A stretch of 9,887 nucleotides of DNA from NCBI GenBank assembly GCA_013815395.1, contig JACDGH010000053.1:2437-12323 (forward strand), written 5' to 3'. Numbering within the stretch: position 1 is the first letter of the stretch; every line of letters starts with the position of its first letter. Below the pieces are notes generated by a model. The model saw only the letters and a program-made list of their open reading frames with translations, was not told the origin of the DNA and did no database searches. Of the stretch, positions 1 through 6,540 are shown one piece after another. This DNA comes from Parachlamydiaceae bacterium. GTDB lineage: Bacteria > Chlamydiota > Chlamydiia > Chlamydiales > Parachlamydiaceae. Position numbers and translations under genes: made by a program.

Positions 1-5
1 TCAAT

Positions 6-518
6 ATGCAGATTACAAACAGTTTATCTACACCTTGGGTTAGCGATAAAACAAGCGTATTACATCAAATAACTTTTTATCGGATAGGTTATCAATCTAA
101 AATTCAAGTTCAATTTTCTCCGCAGGAAATTACAATCGAACAATTATTTAGATCGAATTTAACAGCTTTATTTCAAAATGTATTACAAAAATTCTATACT
201 TCTGGAGATGAAAAATGCTTTATTGCTGGAAAAACAACCTTTAAAATATCCTCGCCTTTTACAGAGGAACAAAAAATTTTAATTAAAAAAATTCTGGAAA
301 GTCAAGATACTATTACTCTTTTGCAAGATTTAGCAGTTGATACTAACAACCCCTCTTTGTTATCCACAATATTTAATCCTTCTAGTACTATAAAATTTGA
401 CAATCGCGCCTTAAGTTATGTCTCTGATAAAGCAAAAAAATGCTGCAAAAAACTCTCCAAATTTCCCTCAATCCAAGAAATATTAATGAAGTTGGAAGAA
501 CGCTTGCAAGAGATCTAA
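6..518 (+). CDS. Hypothetical protein, 170 aa, possibly 5'-truncated by the window edge
   Basis: I do not recognise this protein. It reads as real coding sequence: 170 codons without interruption and ordinary, Lys/Ile-rich composition typical of an AT-rich genome. No signal peptide or membrane segment is visible. The C-terminal part (about residues 135-170) is rich in Lys, Glu and Leu, is probably helical, and carries a CC pair inside a basic stretch (KAKKCCKKL). The ATG at 6 is only the first Met visible: the frame is open to the window edge (one further codon) and no ribosome-binding site can be assessed, so the real start may lie upstream. An imperfect terminator-like hairpin lies about 50 nt after the stop. 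The next gene is about 1 kb away on the opposite strand, so nothing in this window hints at its role. Confidence 0.6.
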   Translation: MQITNSLSTPWVSDKTSVLHQITFYRIGYQSKIQVQFSPQEITIEQLFRSNLTALFQNVLQKFYTSGDEKCFIAGKTTFKISSPFTEEQKILIKKILESQDTITLLQDLAVDTNNPSLLSTIFNPSSTIKFDNRALSYVSDKAKKCCKKLSKFPSIQEILMKLEERLQEI

Positions 519-553
519 AAATACTGAGGCTGGCTTAAATAAAGAAAAGAAAT

Positions 554-600
554 TTTGCTAAGATTTTATTTAGCAAATCCTTGCTGAAGGATTTGCTAAA
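554..600 (+). terminator. Hairpin after the first gene, with an alternative pairing
   Basis: TTTAGCAAATCCTT (569-582) pairs perfectly with AAGGATTTGCTAAA (587-600) around the loop GCTG, a 14-bp stem. The following bases (aactcttctgttta) are only moderately T-rich, so intrinsic termination is plausible but not textbook. An upstream TTTGCTAA (554-561) can pair instead with TTAGCAAA (570-577), giving a competing stem. The position just after a stop codon supports a terminator. Confidence 0.5.
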
Positions 601-718
601 AACTCTTCTGTTTATTTGGAAGCATTAAAAAAAATTAATACAAATATTGGAAGATATTTATTTTTTTTAAAATAGTTAACATCTTCTTTTATCACACAAT
701 AGCTTATTACTACTGCAT

Positions 719-892
719 TAAAGGCGATTAACTTTTGCTGAAAATCAACTCAAGCTTCTTGAATCAGTCTCGGAGATGATGGAATCAGAGAATGACCCTC
801 TTATACAGCAAATCAGATTGGAAATATTAAAGATAGGAAATCGACCTATTAAAAACAGATTTGGCGCTCTAAAGTCGATGCTAGGTTTCTAA
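719..892 (+). pseudogene. Short open frame, possible gene remnant (38 aa from ATG 776)
   Basis: Between an in-frame TAA (719-721) and a TAA at 890-892, one frame is open for 56 codons and reads like protein: polar, helical, with segments such as LKLLESVSEMMESEN and NRPIKNRFGALKSMLG. The best start is ATG 776 (38 aa), but the only purine-rich stretch (GGAG, 772-775) directly abuts the codon, which is too close for a normal ribosome-binding site. I read it as the tail of a decayed gene rather than a working small gene. No family is recognised. Confidence 0.25.
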
Positions 893-932
893 TTGCACTT
901 CCTCAATTTAATTGACATGACGTACTAGCCTC

Positions 933-1031
933 GTTAATCTAAGTAAAAAAATCCTCTGAGTGTTTTCTAATTTCTGGGCTCGCTGACTTGTGGAAAGCAT
1001 GGCGAGACTAGGCTGGTTAATCTGGGTAAAA
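933..1031 (+). repeat. Two direct copies of a 16-bp motif (third copy at 6173)
   Basis: GTTAATCTAAGTAAAA occurs at 933-948 and, with two changes (AA to GG), at 1016-1031. Both copies are preceded by related bases (actagcctc and actaggctg), so the similarity reaches about 25 bp. An exact copy of the 16-mer lies at 6173-6188 in the nrdB leader. Function unknown; possibly remnants of a dispersed element. Confidence 0.5.
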
Positions 1032-1060
1032 TTCCCATGAAAAGCATTTTTCATATTTCT

Positions 1061-1381
1061 TTCCTGATAGTCTCTTTTAGGTGAAGCAAACGCCCTTCCC
1101 CAGACGGGGAAAACGTTATTAGCCCCGGGTGCAGCGATTAGCGGAACCCGGGGATTAGATAATAAATAAATGCGCCCCGGTAGGGGCGTAAGGAGCATAA
1201 TAGCTCCTAGGGCAAGTTCTAGATGTTTTTTTTGATTAATAGCTTTCTTGCGCCCCTACCGGGGCGTATATCCATTATTGTCTATAACCCCGGGTTCCGC
1301 TAATCGCTGCACCCGGGGCTAATAACGTTTCCCCCGTCTGGGGGAAGGGCATTTGCTTCACCTAAAAGAGACTATCTGGAA
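1061..1381. repeat. Large GC-rich inverted repeat of nested hairpins (MITE-like or foldback element)
   Basis: The left arm (1061-1188) and right arm (1251-1381) are near-identical inverted copies around a 62-nt centre. Each arm holds its own hairpins: TTCCCC/GGGGAA (1096-1111, and an extended copy 1329-1346), CCCCGGGT/ACCCGGGG (1123-1153 and 1288-1318), and CGCCCC/GGGGCG (1173-1188 and 1251-1266). The centre adds AGGAGC/GCTCCT (1191-1208). The outer ends match as TTCC-N-GATAGTC. No transposase and no clear target-site duplication are seen. The GC content is far above the surrounding DNA, which suggests a mobile or imported palindromic element. From memory, palindromes with a CCCGGGT...ACCCGGG core are dispersed in several unrelated bacterial genomes. 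It could also act as a strong two-way terminator between the flanking convergent genes. Confidence 0.85.
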
Positions 1382-1527
1382 CGAAAATGGAATATACTTT
1401 ACAAGGTAATTTTAGCTACAAATCAGCAAAATTGACCATCCTAGGGCGAGAGACGCCCTGACTACCGCGCGTGGGCAGCCTCTATTCCCGATCACCTCAA
1501 TCACTAGCTCAAAATTCAGCAGAAGTA
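1382..1527. other. Spacer after dcd, no gene
   Basis: No convincing reading frame or RNA gene is seen. Apart from the hairpin at 1443-1459, the part from 1441 to 1490 is richer in GC than its surroundings and may belong to the neighbouring repeat element or be a separate remnant. Confidence 0.4.
1443..1459 (-). terminator. Small GC hairpin, possible end of the nrdB-nrdA-dcd operon
   Basis: AGGGCG (1443-1448) and CGCCCT (1454-1459) form a 6-bp GC stem with a 5-nt loop, about 70 nt beyond the dcd stop. On the minus strand it is followed by AGGATGGTCAATTTTGC, which has only a weak T-run, so it is a candidate rather than a clear intrinsic terminator. Confidence 0.35.
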
Positions 1528-2097
1528 CTAGGCTTTAGGCATGGTGACACCACGCTGGAACATATATTTGCCTAAGCGATCGGCATATGAGACTTCACAA
1601 ACTTCATCACCGCCAAAAAATATCAGCTGTGCTAATCCTTCATTGGCATAAATCTTGGCCGGTAGAGGTGTGGTGTTGGAGATTTCCAAAGTCACATGCC
1701 CTTCCCATTCAGGCTCAAGCGGGGTGACATTGACAATTATCCCGCAACGGGCATAAGTGGATTTACCAAGGCAAATAGTGATCACATCGCGTGGAATCCG
1801 AAAGTATTCCATGCTTCTTGCTAAAGCAAAAGAATTCGGGGGTACAATGCAAACATCCGTTTTTAAGTTCACAAAAGATTTTTCATCAAATGCTTTAGGA
1901 TCTACTACAGTATTAAAGACATTAGTAAACACCTTAAATTCATCTGCTACACGTAAGTCATACCCATAGCTTGATAATCCATGACTGATCGTAGAATGCC
2001 CTTGTTCAGCATGCCTGACTTGCGTAGGTGAAAATGGCTCAATCATTTTTTTCTTTTCGACCATTTCACGGATCCATCTATCTGATTTTATACCCAT
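1528..2097 (-). CDS. dcd: dCTP deaminase
   Basis: Cytosolic enzyme that deaminates dCTP to dUTP, which a dUTPase then converts to dUMP for thymidylate synthesis. The 189-aa length is standard for the monofunctional family. The conserved core is intact: SSYGYDLRV (about 42-50), PPNSFALARS (86-95), GKSTYARCG (111-119) and WEGHVTLEISN (131-141). Glu138 matches the catalytic Glu138 of E. coli Dcd, and Ser113/Arg117 match its Ser111/Arg115. The C-terminal NEGLAQLIFF motif is typical. The sequence reads very close to chlamydial Dcd. The start ATG 2097 has a good ribosome-binding site (AAGGAAA, GGA at 2106-2104, 6-nt spacer), which sits at the nrdA stop; the gap to nrdA is 12 nt. It is the last gene of the operon, so it should share the B12-controlled leader of nrdB. 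Confidence 0.96.
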   Translation of the reverse strand: MGIKSDRWIREMVEKKKMIEPFSPTQVRHAEQGHSTISHGLSSYGYDLRVADEFKVFTNVFNTVVDPKAFDEKSFVNLKTDVCIVPPNSFALARSMEYFRIPRDVITICLGKSTYARCGIIVNVTPLEPEWEGHVTLEISNTTPLPAKIYANEGLAQLIFFGGDEVCEVSYADRLGKYMFQRGVTMPKA

Positions 2098-2109
2098 TGT
2101 ATTTCCTTT

Positions 2110-4932
2110 TTATTGACATGATTCACAAATAATTCCGTTGCGCATAGCTTCAATAGAACAGGCCGATAAAGTGCTTATCGACTCTACCTCATTTTTTTTC
2201 CTGTCGCGATTGGCTGAATCCATAGATGACTTATTAATGGTCCTAAGGTAGTAAGTAGTTTTAAGTCCTCGCTCCCAAGCCTCGCGGTACATAAATGAAG
2301 CTTGACGCGCATCATTTTCTGCAAGGAAAAGATTTACAGATTGCGATTGGTCTAGCCATTTTTGCCGTACAGCTGCACATTGTAAAAGCCATGTGGGCTC
2401 AATTTCAAAAGCTGTTTTATAGCGCAACTTTACCTCATCAGGGATGCGCTCTATAAACTGAATAGAACCATCAAAATATTTAAGATCAGAGAGCATTTCT
2501 TCGTCCCAAAGAGCTAGGTCCATCAATTCTTTTACCAAATATGTGTTAGTGCGAACGAACTCTCCGGAAAGATTAGATTTAGTATGAATGTGCTTATAAC
2601 TTGGTTCAATGCAGGGCATGCTTCCCATAATATTGGAGATAGTTGCCGTAGGTGCAATGGCAAGGCAATTAGAATTGCGCATTCCCTGATCTTGTATTTT
2701 CTGCCGCAAGCCATCCCAATCTAAGCGACTCTTTCTGTCCACCTTAATTGCCACTCCCCTTTCTTTTTCCAATAGCTCAAGCGTATCCAAGGGAAGTAAA
2801 CCGCGATCCCACTTTGAGCCCTTAAAGGATGAGTAACGACCTCGTTCTGCAGCCAAATCTGCTGAAGCGGAGTAGGCGTAAAAGGCAACAGCTTCTGTAA
2901 TTTCATCGTTAAAATCAACAGCTTCCATCGAATCAAAAGGGATTCTTAACATATTTAGAGCATCTTGCATGCCCATCATTCCAAGACCCACTGGACGATG
3001 TCGCATGTTGGACAACTTTGCAGCCTCGGATGGATAGTAATTGATCTCGATAACATTATCCAACATTCTCATAACGATTTCAATTGTTGATCTCAATTTT
3101 TCGTGATCAATGGACCCGTCGTCACAAATATAACTAGGAAGGTTTATGGAGGCTAGATTGCAAACGACAATCTCCTCTTTGCTAGTATTGAGTGTGATTT
3201 CAGTACATAAATTTGAGCAATGGATCACACCAACATGGTCTTGGGGCGAGCGAATATTAGAAGGATCTTTGAAAGTAATCCATGGGTGCCCTGTCTCAAA
3301 GATGGCACTAATCATTTTTTTCCAAAGGGCTAGAACACGGATTTTATTACCGTAGATCTCCCCTGCCTCGGCAAGCCTTTCATAATAGGCGTACCTTTCT
3401 TCAAATTGACTCCCATAAAGTTCTGTCAAATCTGAAGTTTCATTTGCACGAAAAAAAGTCCAATTCGCATCTTTTGGTAATCGGCCTTCCGAAATGTCTT
3501 GCAGTCGCTTCATAAACAGGTCTGGAATCCATAAAGCTGTATTCATATTATGAGTGCGGCGGCGATCATCACCCGTTTCTTTGCGCAAATCCAGAAAATC
3601 TTCGATATCAGAGTGCCAAAGCTCGATGTAGCTGCAAAGGGCCCCCGGACGTTTTCCTCCTTGATTTACTGCCACACAAATATCGTTGGCCACTTTAAGA
3701 AAAGGGATCAAACCGGAGGAATCACCGTTGGTTCCATGAATATGCGCGCCACACCCTCGTACAGCAGTCCAAGAACATCCTAATCCGCCTGCCCACTTGG
3801 ATAATAAGGCAAATCGTGTCCATGTTTCCGAAATATCTTCGATCGAATCGCCACAATACAGCAAATAACAACTTGAAAGTTGAGGTCGAAGTGTCCCTGC
3901 ATTGAATAGCGTGGGTGTCGATGAACAAGCCAGTTTATTTTGATAAATGTGGAAAAACTCTATGGCTCGCTTTTCTCGTTCTTGCTCCAACAACGCCAAT
4001 CCCATAGCCACGCGCATCCAGAAAATCTGTGGAGATTCAATCCGTCTTTTCCCATCCACCCAATCGGAATCTTTAGTATGTATGAGATAACGATCATAAA
4101 GGTTTTGGATGCCGATGAAATCAAATTGGAGATCTGCATAAGGGTCAAGGTTGTCAGCCAGTTCTTCAAGCTTAAATTCGGCAAGCCGCGCATCTAGGCG
4201 ACCTAATTTAATCCCTAATGGTATATACCTTAGGAATGCCTTACGGTGAGCTGCTTTAAGTTGATCTATTCCATCAACAATTTTCCACGGTAGGGTTTCC
4301 TCATAGATATAGGTAAGCAAAATACGTCCTGCAAAAAAACGACTATCGGCATCCACATCCAGAAGATTTCTTGCATTAAGTATAACAGTTTCTCGTTGTT
4401 CTTGAGGAGTGAGAGATAAGGCAACACTGCGCATCAATCTGGCTATCAATTCTTTATCTGAAAGAATAAGATTTAATCCAATGCGCGCAAAGGAGATCCT
4501 CAAACGCAAATCGGCGGCAAACTCAGGTGAAATAAGCTCCGGTGAATCGCTATAAATGGACATTTTTGCTTCTATTTCTCTCAAAGCAGCCCTGCGTGCC
4601 CTATGCTTGCCATAAGCTAAGGCTACAGTTCCGTAATTCAGCTCAATCAGAAGGTTCTCAACCAAGTCTTGCAATTGTTCAATATGAATAAAACGTGAAC
4701 GTTCTTTTTCCATTCGAAATTCGATTGCAATCTGAATATGCCTTCCAATGGATTCATGGCCTAATTCAGCGCAAGCTGCATTTACTGCTTTTTCAATTTT
4801 GCTACCGTTCCAAGTCACTAATCGCGGCTTGGAAGATTTCATATGAGGTAAGTCTCGGCGGATAATGCTTGGAAATTTATTAAAGGTTTTCAATTCCAAG
4901 GTTTTTTCTATTTCTAAAAGTTCTGTCTTCAT
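2110..4932 (-). CDS. nrdA: Class I ribonucleoside-diphosphate reductase, large (alpha, R1) subunit
   Basis: Catalytic subunit that reduces ribonucleoside diphosphates to deoxyribonucleotides using a radical from NrdB. 940 aa. An N-terminal ATP-cone (about 36-115, from RLVTWNGSKIEKA to YGKHRARRA) is the allosteric activity site. Active-site residues line up with E. coli R1: Cys355 (SSCYLL; C225), Asn574-Leu-Cys576-Thr-Glu578 (N437/C439/E441) and Cys591 (VCNLASINL; C462). The radical-transfer pair is Tyr894-Tyr895 (TTYYLRT; Y730/Y731). The swinging-arm thiols are Cys936 and Cys939 (CESC) at the very C-terminus. As I recall it, C. trachomatis NrdA is about 100 residues longer and has two ATP-cones; here only one is seen. 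ATG 4932 has a strong ribosome-binding site (AAGGAAG, 4945-4939) that overlaps the nrdB stop codon, implying translational coupling. Confidence 0.97.
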   Translation of the reverse strand: MKTELLEIEKTLELKTFNKFPSIIRRDLPHMKSSKPRLVTWNGSKIEKAVNAACAELGHESIGRHIQIAIEFRMEKERSRFIHIEQLQDLVENLLIELNYGTVALAYGKHRARRAALREIEAKMSIYSDSPELISPEFAADLRLRISFARIGLNLILSDKELIARLMRSVALSLTPQEQRETVILNARNLLDVDADSRFFAGRILLTYIYEETLPWKIVDGIDQLKAAHRKAFLRYIPLGIKLGRLDARLAEFKLEELADNLDPYADLQFDFIGIQNLYDRYLIHTKDSDWVDGKRRIESPQIFWMRVAMGLALLEQEREKRAIEFFHIYQNKLACSSTPTLFNAGTLRPQLSSCYLLYCGDSIEDISETWTRFALLSKWAGGLGCSWTAVRGCGAHIHGTNGDSSGLIPFLKVANDICVAVNQGGKRPGALCSYIELWHSDIEDFLDLRKETGDDRRRTHNMNTALWIPDLFMKRLQDISEGRLPKDANWTFFRANETSDLTELYGSQFEERYAYYERLAEAGEIYGNKIRVLALWKKMISAIFETGHPWITFKDPSNIRSPQDHVGVIHCSNLCTEITLNTSKEEIVVCNLASINLPSYICDDGSIDHEKLRSTIEIVMRMLDNVIEINYYPSEAAKLSNMRHRPVGLGMMGMQDALNMLRIPFDSMEAVDFNDEITEAVAFYAYSASADLAAERGRYSSFKGSKWDRGLLPLDTLELLEKERGVAIKVDRKSRLDWDGLRQKIQDQGMRNSNCLAIAPTATISNIMGSMPCIEPSYKHIHTKSNLSGEFVRTNTYLVKELMDLALWDEEMLSDLKYFDGSIQFIERIPDEVKLRYKTAFEIEPTWLLQCAAVRQKWLDQSQSVNLFLAENDARQASFMYREAWERGLKTTYYLRTINKSSMDSANRDRKKNEVESISTLSACSIEAMRNGIICESCQ

Positions 4933-4943
4933 GATATTCTTCC

Positions 4944-6068
4944 TTAAATGAGGTCATCTTCATTAGTATTATTGAGGCTACCACTAGTTTGATATTCGGT
5001 AACTCGAGTTTCGAAGAAGTTCTTTTCTTTTTTAAGAAAGATGACTTCATCAAGCCAAAGAAATGGGGTAACTTTAACTTCGGAAAGGCGTGGCAATTTA
5101 AGGCTCTCCAGTCGTCTATCGGCATTGTAATCAACAAAATCGAGAAAGTCTTTTTGCGTCATCCCTACTATATTTTCGGGAAGGCAATCTAAAACAAACT
5201 CCTTTTCTAAAGCCACACCTTCTCGCATAAACTCTATAAGTTCATTGCGAAAATCATTTGTCCAAATATCAGGATTTTCTTCAATCAACTTTTCAAGAAT
5301 GTAGCGACCTAATGCAATATGATTCGATTCATCTCGCAAAGTATATTGAAACATTTGTCCAATGCCAGTCATCTTATTTTGACGGTGCAAAGAGAGGATC
5401 ATCGCAAAAAGAGCATAAAATTGAGTTCCTTCCATCACTTGGGAAATGCCAAAAATTGCTTTAGCAAATTTTTGTTTATTTTTAGTCACTGTTAGATCTA
5501 TGCCCATCTTCAATTCTGGCATCTGACGGGTAATAAAGGCGTTTTTCTTTTGAATTGAAGGGATGTCCTGGAACTTTGCAGTCACTTCATCAATATCAAT
5601 ATTTAGACTGCTAATAATGTGTAGCAATGAATCCATGTGAATTGATTCTTCGGCTATTTGACGAAGAGAGGCATGCTTGAGTTCGGCTGCAGTAAGGTTA
5701 TCTTCGATTACATGCAGTACGCTATCCCCTACAATCCCCTCTGCAGCGGAAAAATATCCCACTCCCATTTCAATAATCCAACGCTCGCGCGCGTTAAGCT
5801 TATCGGAATTCCATAAGGCGCAGTCCTTGGTCATATCAATGACATCCGGCTCCCAATGGTTTGCTTTCATTTGTTTATAAATGCGGTAGGCTTCGTGATA
5901 CTTAATAGGGAGCACGTTTAATTCTGCGCTGCGAGTCCCATTAATTACCATCTTGCCTGCCAGGCGAGCACGGGCTTTTTCTTTATCGAGGCGAAAAGTG
6001 CGGTTGAGAAAGGAGTATACGACGTAGCGTCCTTCTTCTTTTTCTGTGAACTGATCTAAAATTTCCAT
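4944..6068 (-). CDS. nrdB: Class I ribonucleotide reductase, small (beta, R2) subunit, class Ic-like with Leu at the radical site
   Basis: Ferritin-like subunit whose dinuclear metal centre generates the oxidant passed to NrdA. 374 aa from ATG 6068. All six metal ligands are present by alignment with C. trachomatis R2: Glu110, Glu141, His144, Glu213, Glu247 and His250. The residue matching E. coli Tyr122 and C. trachomatis Phe127 is Leu148 (EESIHMDSL), so no tyrosyl radical can form there; a Mn/Fe-type class Ic cofactor is likely. Trp72, Tyr242 and the C-terminal Tyr359 (NFFETRVTEYQ) match C. trachomatis Trp51, Tyr222 and Tyr338; Tyr129 there is His150 here. I chose ATG 6068 because GGAG (6079-6076) lies 7 nt upstream and the following residues look like an R2 N-terminus. 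Upstream in-frame starts (TTG 6170, ATG 6158, ATG 6137) would add a hydrophobic stretch not expected in R2. First gene of the operon, behind the riboswitch. Confidence 0.96.
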   Translation of the reverse strand: MEILDQFTEKEEGRYVVYSFLNRTFRLDKEKARARLAGKMVINGTRSAELNVLPIKYHEAYRIYKQMKANHWEPDVIDMTKDCALWNSDKLNARERWIIEMGVGYFSAAEGIVGDSVLHVIEDNLTAAELKHASLRQIAEESIHMDSLLHIISSLNIDIDEVTAKFQDIPSIQKKNAFITRQMPELKMGIDLTVTKNKQKFAKAIFGISQVMEGTQFYALFAMILSLHRQNKMTGIGQMFQYTLRDESNHIALGRYILEKLIEENPDIWTNDFRNELIEFMREGVALEKEFVLDCLPENIVGMTQKDFLDFVDYNADRRLESLKLPRLSEVKVTPFLWLDEVIFLKKEKNFFETRVTEYQTSGSLNNTNEDDLI

Positions 6069-6075
6069 GATGATA

Positions 6076-6079
6076 CTCC
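6076..6079 (-). promoter_or_regulatory. nrdB ribosome-binding site that fixes the start
   Basis: GGAG, 7 nt before ATG 6068. It lies within CTGGAG (6081-6076), which is exactly complementary to CTCCAG (6194-6189) earlier in the same leader, so it could be sequestered. Confidence 0.7.
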
Positions 6080-6172
6080 AGCAAACGCTTGCCAGGGCGA
6101 GGTTGAAATCATAGGAAATGGAGAAGGCGAAGGCCATTCCATTCCTAGCAAAGGACATGGAAGGCAGCAACA

Positions 6173-6188
6173 GTTAATCTAAGTAAAA
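6173..6188 (+). repeat. Third copy of the 16-bp motif, inside the nrdB leader
   Basis: GTTAATCTAAGTAAAA here is identical to 933-948. It lies between the riboswitch and the nrdB start, on the strand opposite to the transcript. Confidence 0.5.
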
Positions 6189-6235
6189 CTGGAGGCGGCG
6201 ATCTTAGTCCCATCCCCTCTTTGGCGAGAGAGTAG

Positions 6236-6255
6236 CCTTAAATACATATTTAAGG
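6236..6255 (-). promoter_or_regulatory. Hairpin just downstream of the riboswitch
   Basis: CCTTAAAT and ATTTAAGG pair perfectly (8 bp, 4-nt loop) 10 nt after helix P1 of the aptamer. No T-run follows, so it is not an intrinsic terminator. Its 3' arm runs into AAGGCT (6239-6234), which is complementary to AGCCTT (6350-6345) inside the aptamer. It may be part of the expression platform. Confidence 0.45.
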
Positions 6256-6265
6256 ACTTGATGAG

Positions 6266-6439
6266 AGTGAAAAAGCAGGTCTTCTGACTCCGAGATCATC
6301 CTACTTGCCTACCTTCCCGTGTGTTTGTCACAGTGGTTAACTCAAAGGCTTTCGTCACTCGTTACAGCGGCGCTACCGTACGGGATTCACACCCGTTTCC
6401 CTATTCTCCCCTAGCCTTAACTAGGGGCACTTTTTCACT
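6266..6439 (-). promoter_or_regulatory. Cobalamin (vitamin B12) riboswitch controlling nrdB-nrdA-dcd
   Basis: The minus strand carries the conserved cobalamin aptamer in order: P1 5' strand AGTGAAAAAG (6439-6430), GTGCC, a P2 arm with CCCCTAG/CTAGGGG, AGGGAAACGGGTG, AATCCCGTACGG, CGCCGCTGTAACGAGTGA, the B12 box CCACTG (6336-6331), GGGAAGG, GATGATCTCGGAGTCAG (6300-6284), AGACCTGC, and the P1 3' strand CTTTTTCACT (6275-6266), a 10-bp perfect match to the 5' strand. It lies about 200 nt upstream of the nrdB start. B12 riboswitches generally turn genes off when cobalamin is bound, and B12-independent reductases are a known target class (Streptomyces nrdAB). No intrinsic terminator is visible between the aptamer and nrdB, so control of translation initiation is the likelier mode. 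Confidence 0.95.
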
Positions 6440-6440
6440 G

Positions 6441-6460
6441 GGCCATTATTTCACATGGCC
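6441..6460 (-). promoter_or_regulatory. Small hairpin directly 5' of the riboswitch
   Basis: GGCCAT and ATGGCC (6441-6446 and 6455-6460) form a 6-bp stem with an 8-nt loop immediately before P1. It may insulate or stabilise the 5' end of the aptamer. Confidence 0.4.
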
Positions 6461-6479
6461 ATATTATCATTGTTGTTAA

Positions 6480-6508
6480 ACGTTAGCTTTTTAATTCAAG
6501 GATGTCAA
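6480..6508 (-). promoter_or_regulatory. Candidate promoter for the nrdB-nrdA-dcd leader
   Basis: A perfect -35 box TTGACA (6508-6503) is followed after 17 nt by TAACGT (6485-6480), a weak -10. Transcription would begin near 6473, about 35 nt before the aptamer, giving a leader of about 400 nt. The weak -10 makes this tentative. Confidence 0.45.
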
Positions 6509-6540
6509 GCTTTAACCCAGATTTAACCTTTCGTTTAAGA

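Noticed and set aside
908..1198. 96-codon open frame on the minus strand
   Set aside because: It starts inside the left arm of the inverted-repeat element and its first half is just the hairpin sequences translated. The open frame is a by-product of the repeat, and no family is recognised.
3550..4197. Several 70-85-codon open frames antisense or out of frame to nrdA
   Set aside because: They lie wholly within a gene whose active-site motifs are intact in the main frame, and their translations show no family features.
6069..6170. 34-residue N-terminal extension of NrdB from TTG 6170 (or ATG 6158 or 6137)
   Set aside because: The added stretch is hydrophobic and unlike R2 N-termini, while ATG 6068 has a GGAG at the correct distance. 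The region is better explained as leader between riboswitch and gene.
6236..6255. Hairpin after the riboswitch as an intrinsic terminator
   Set aside because: The stem is almost all A-T and no T-run follows on the minus strand, so it does not fit a Rho-independent terminator.
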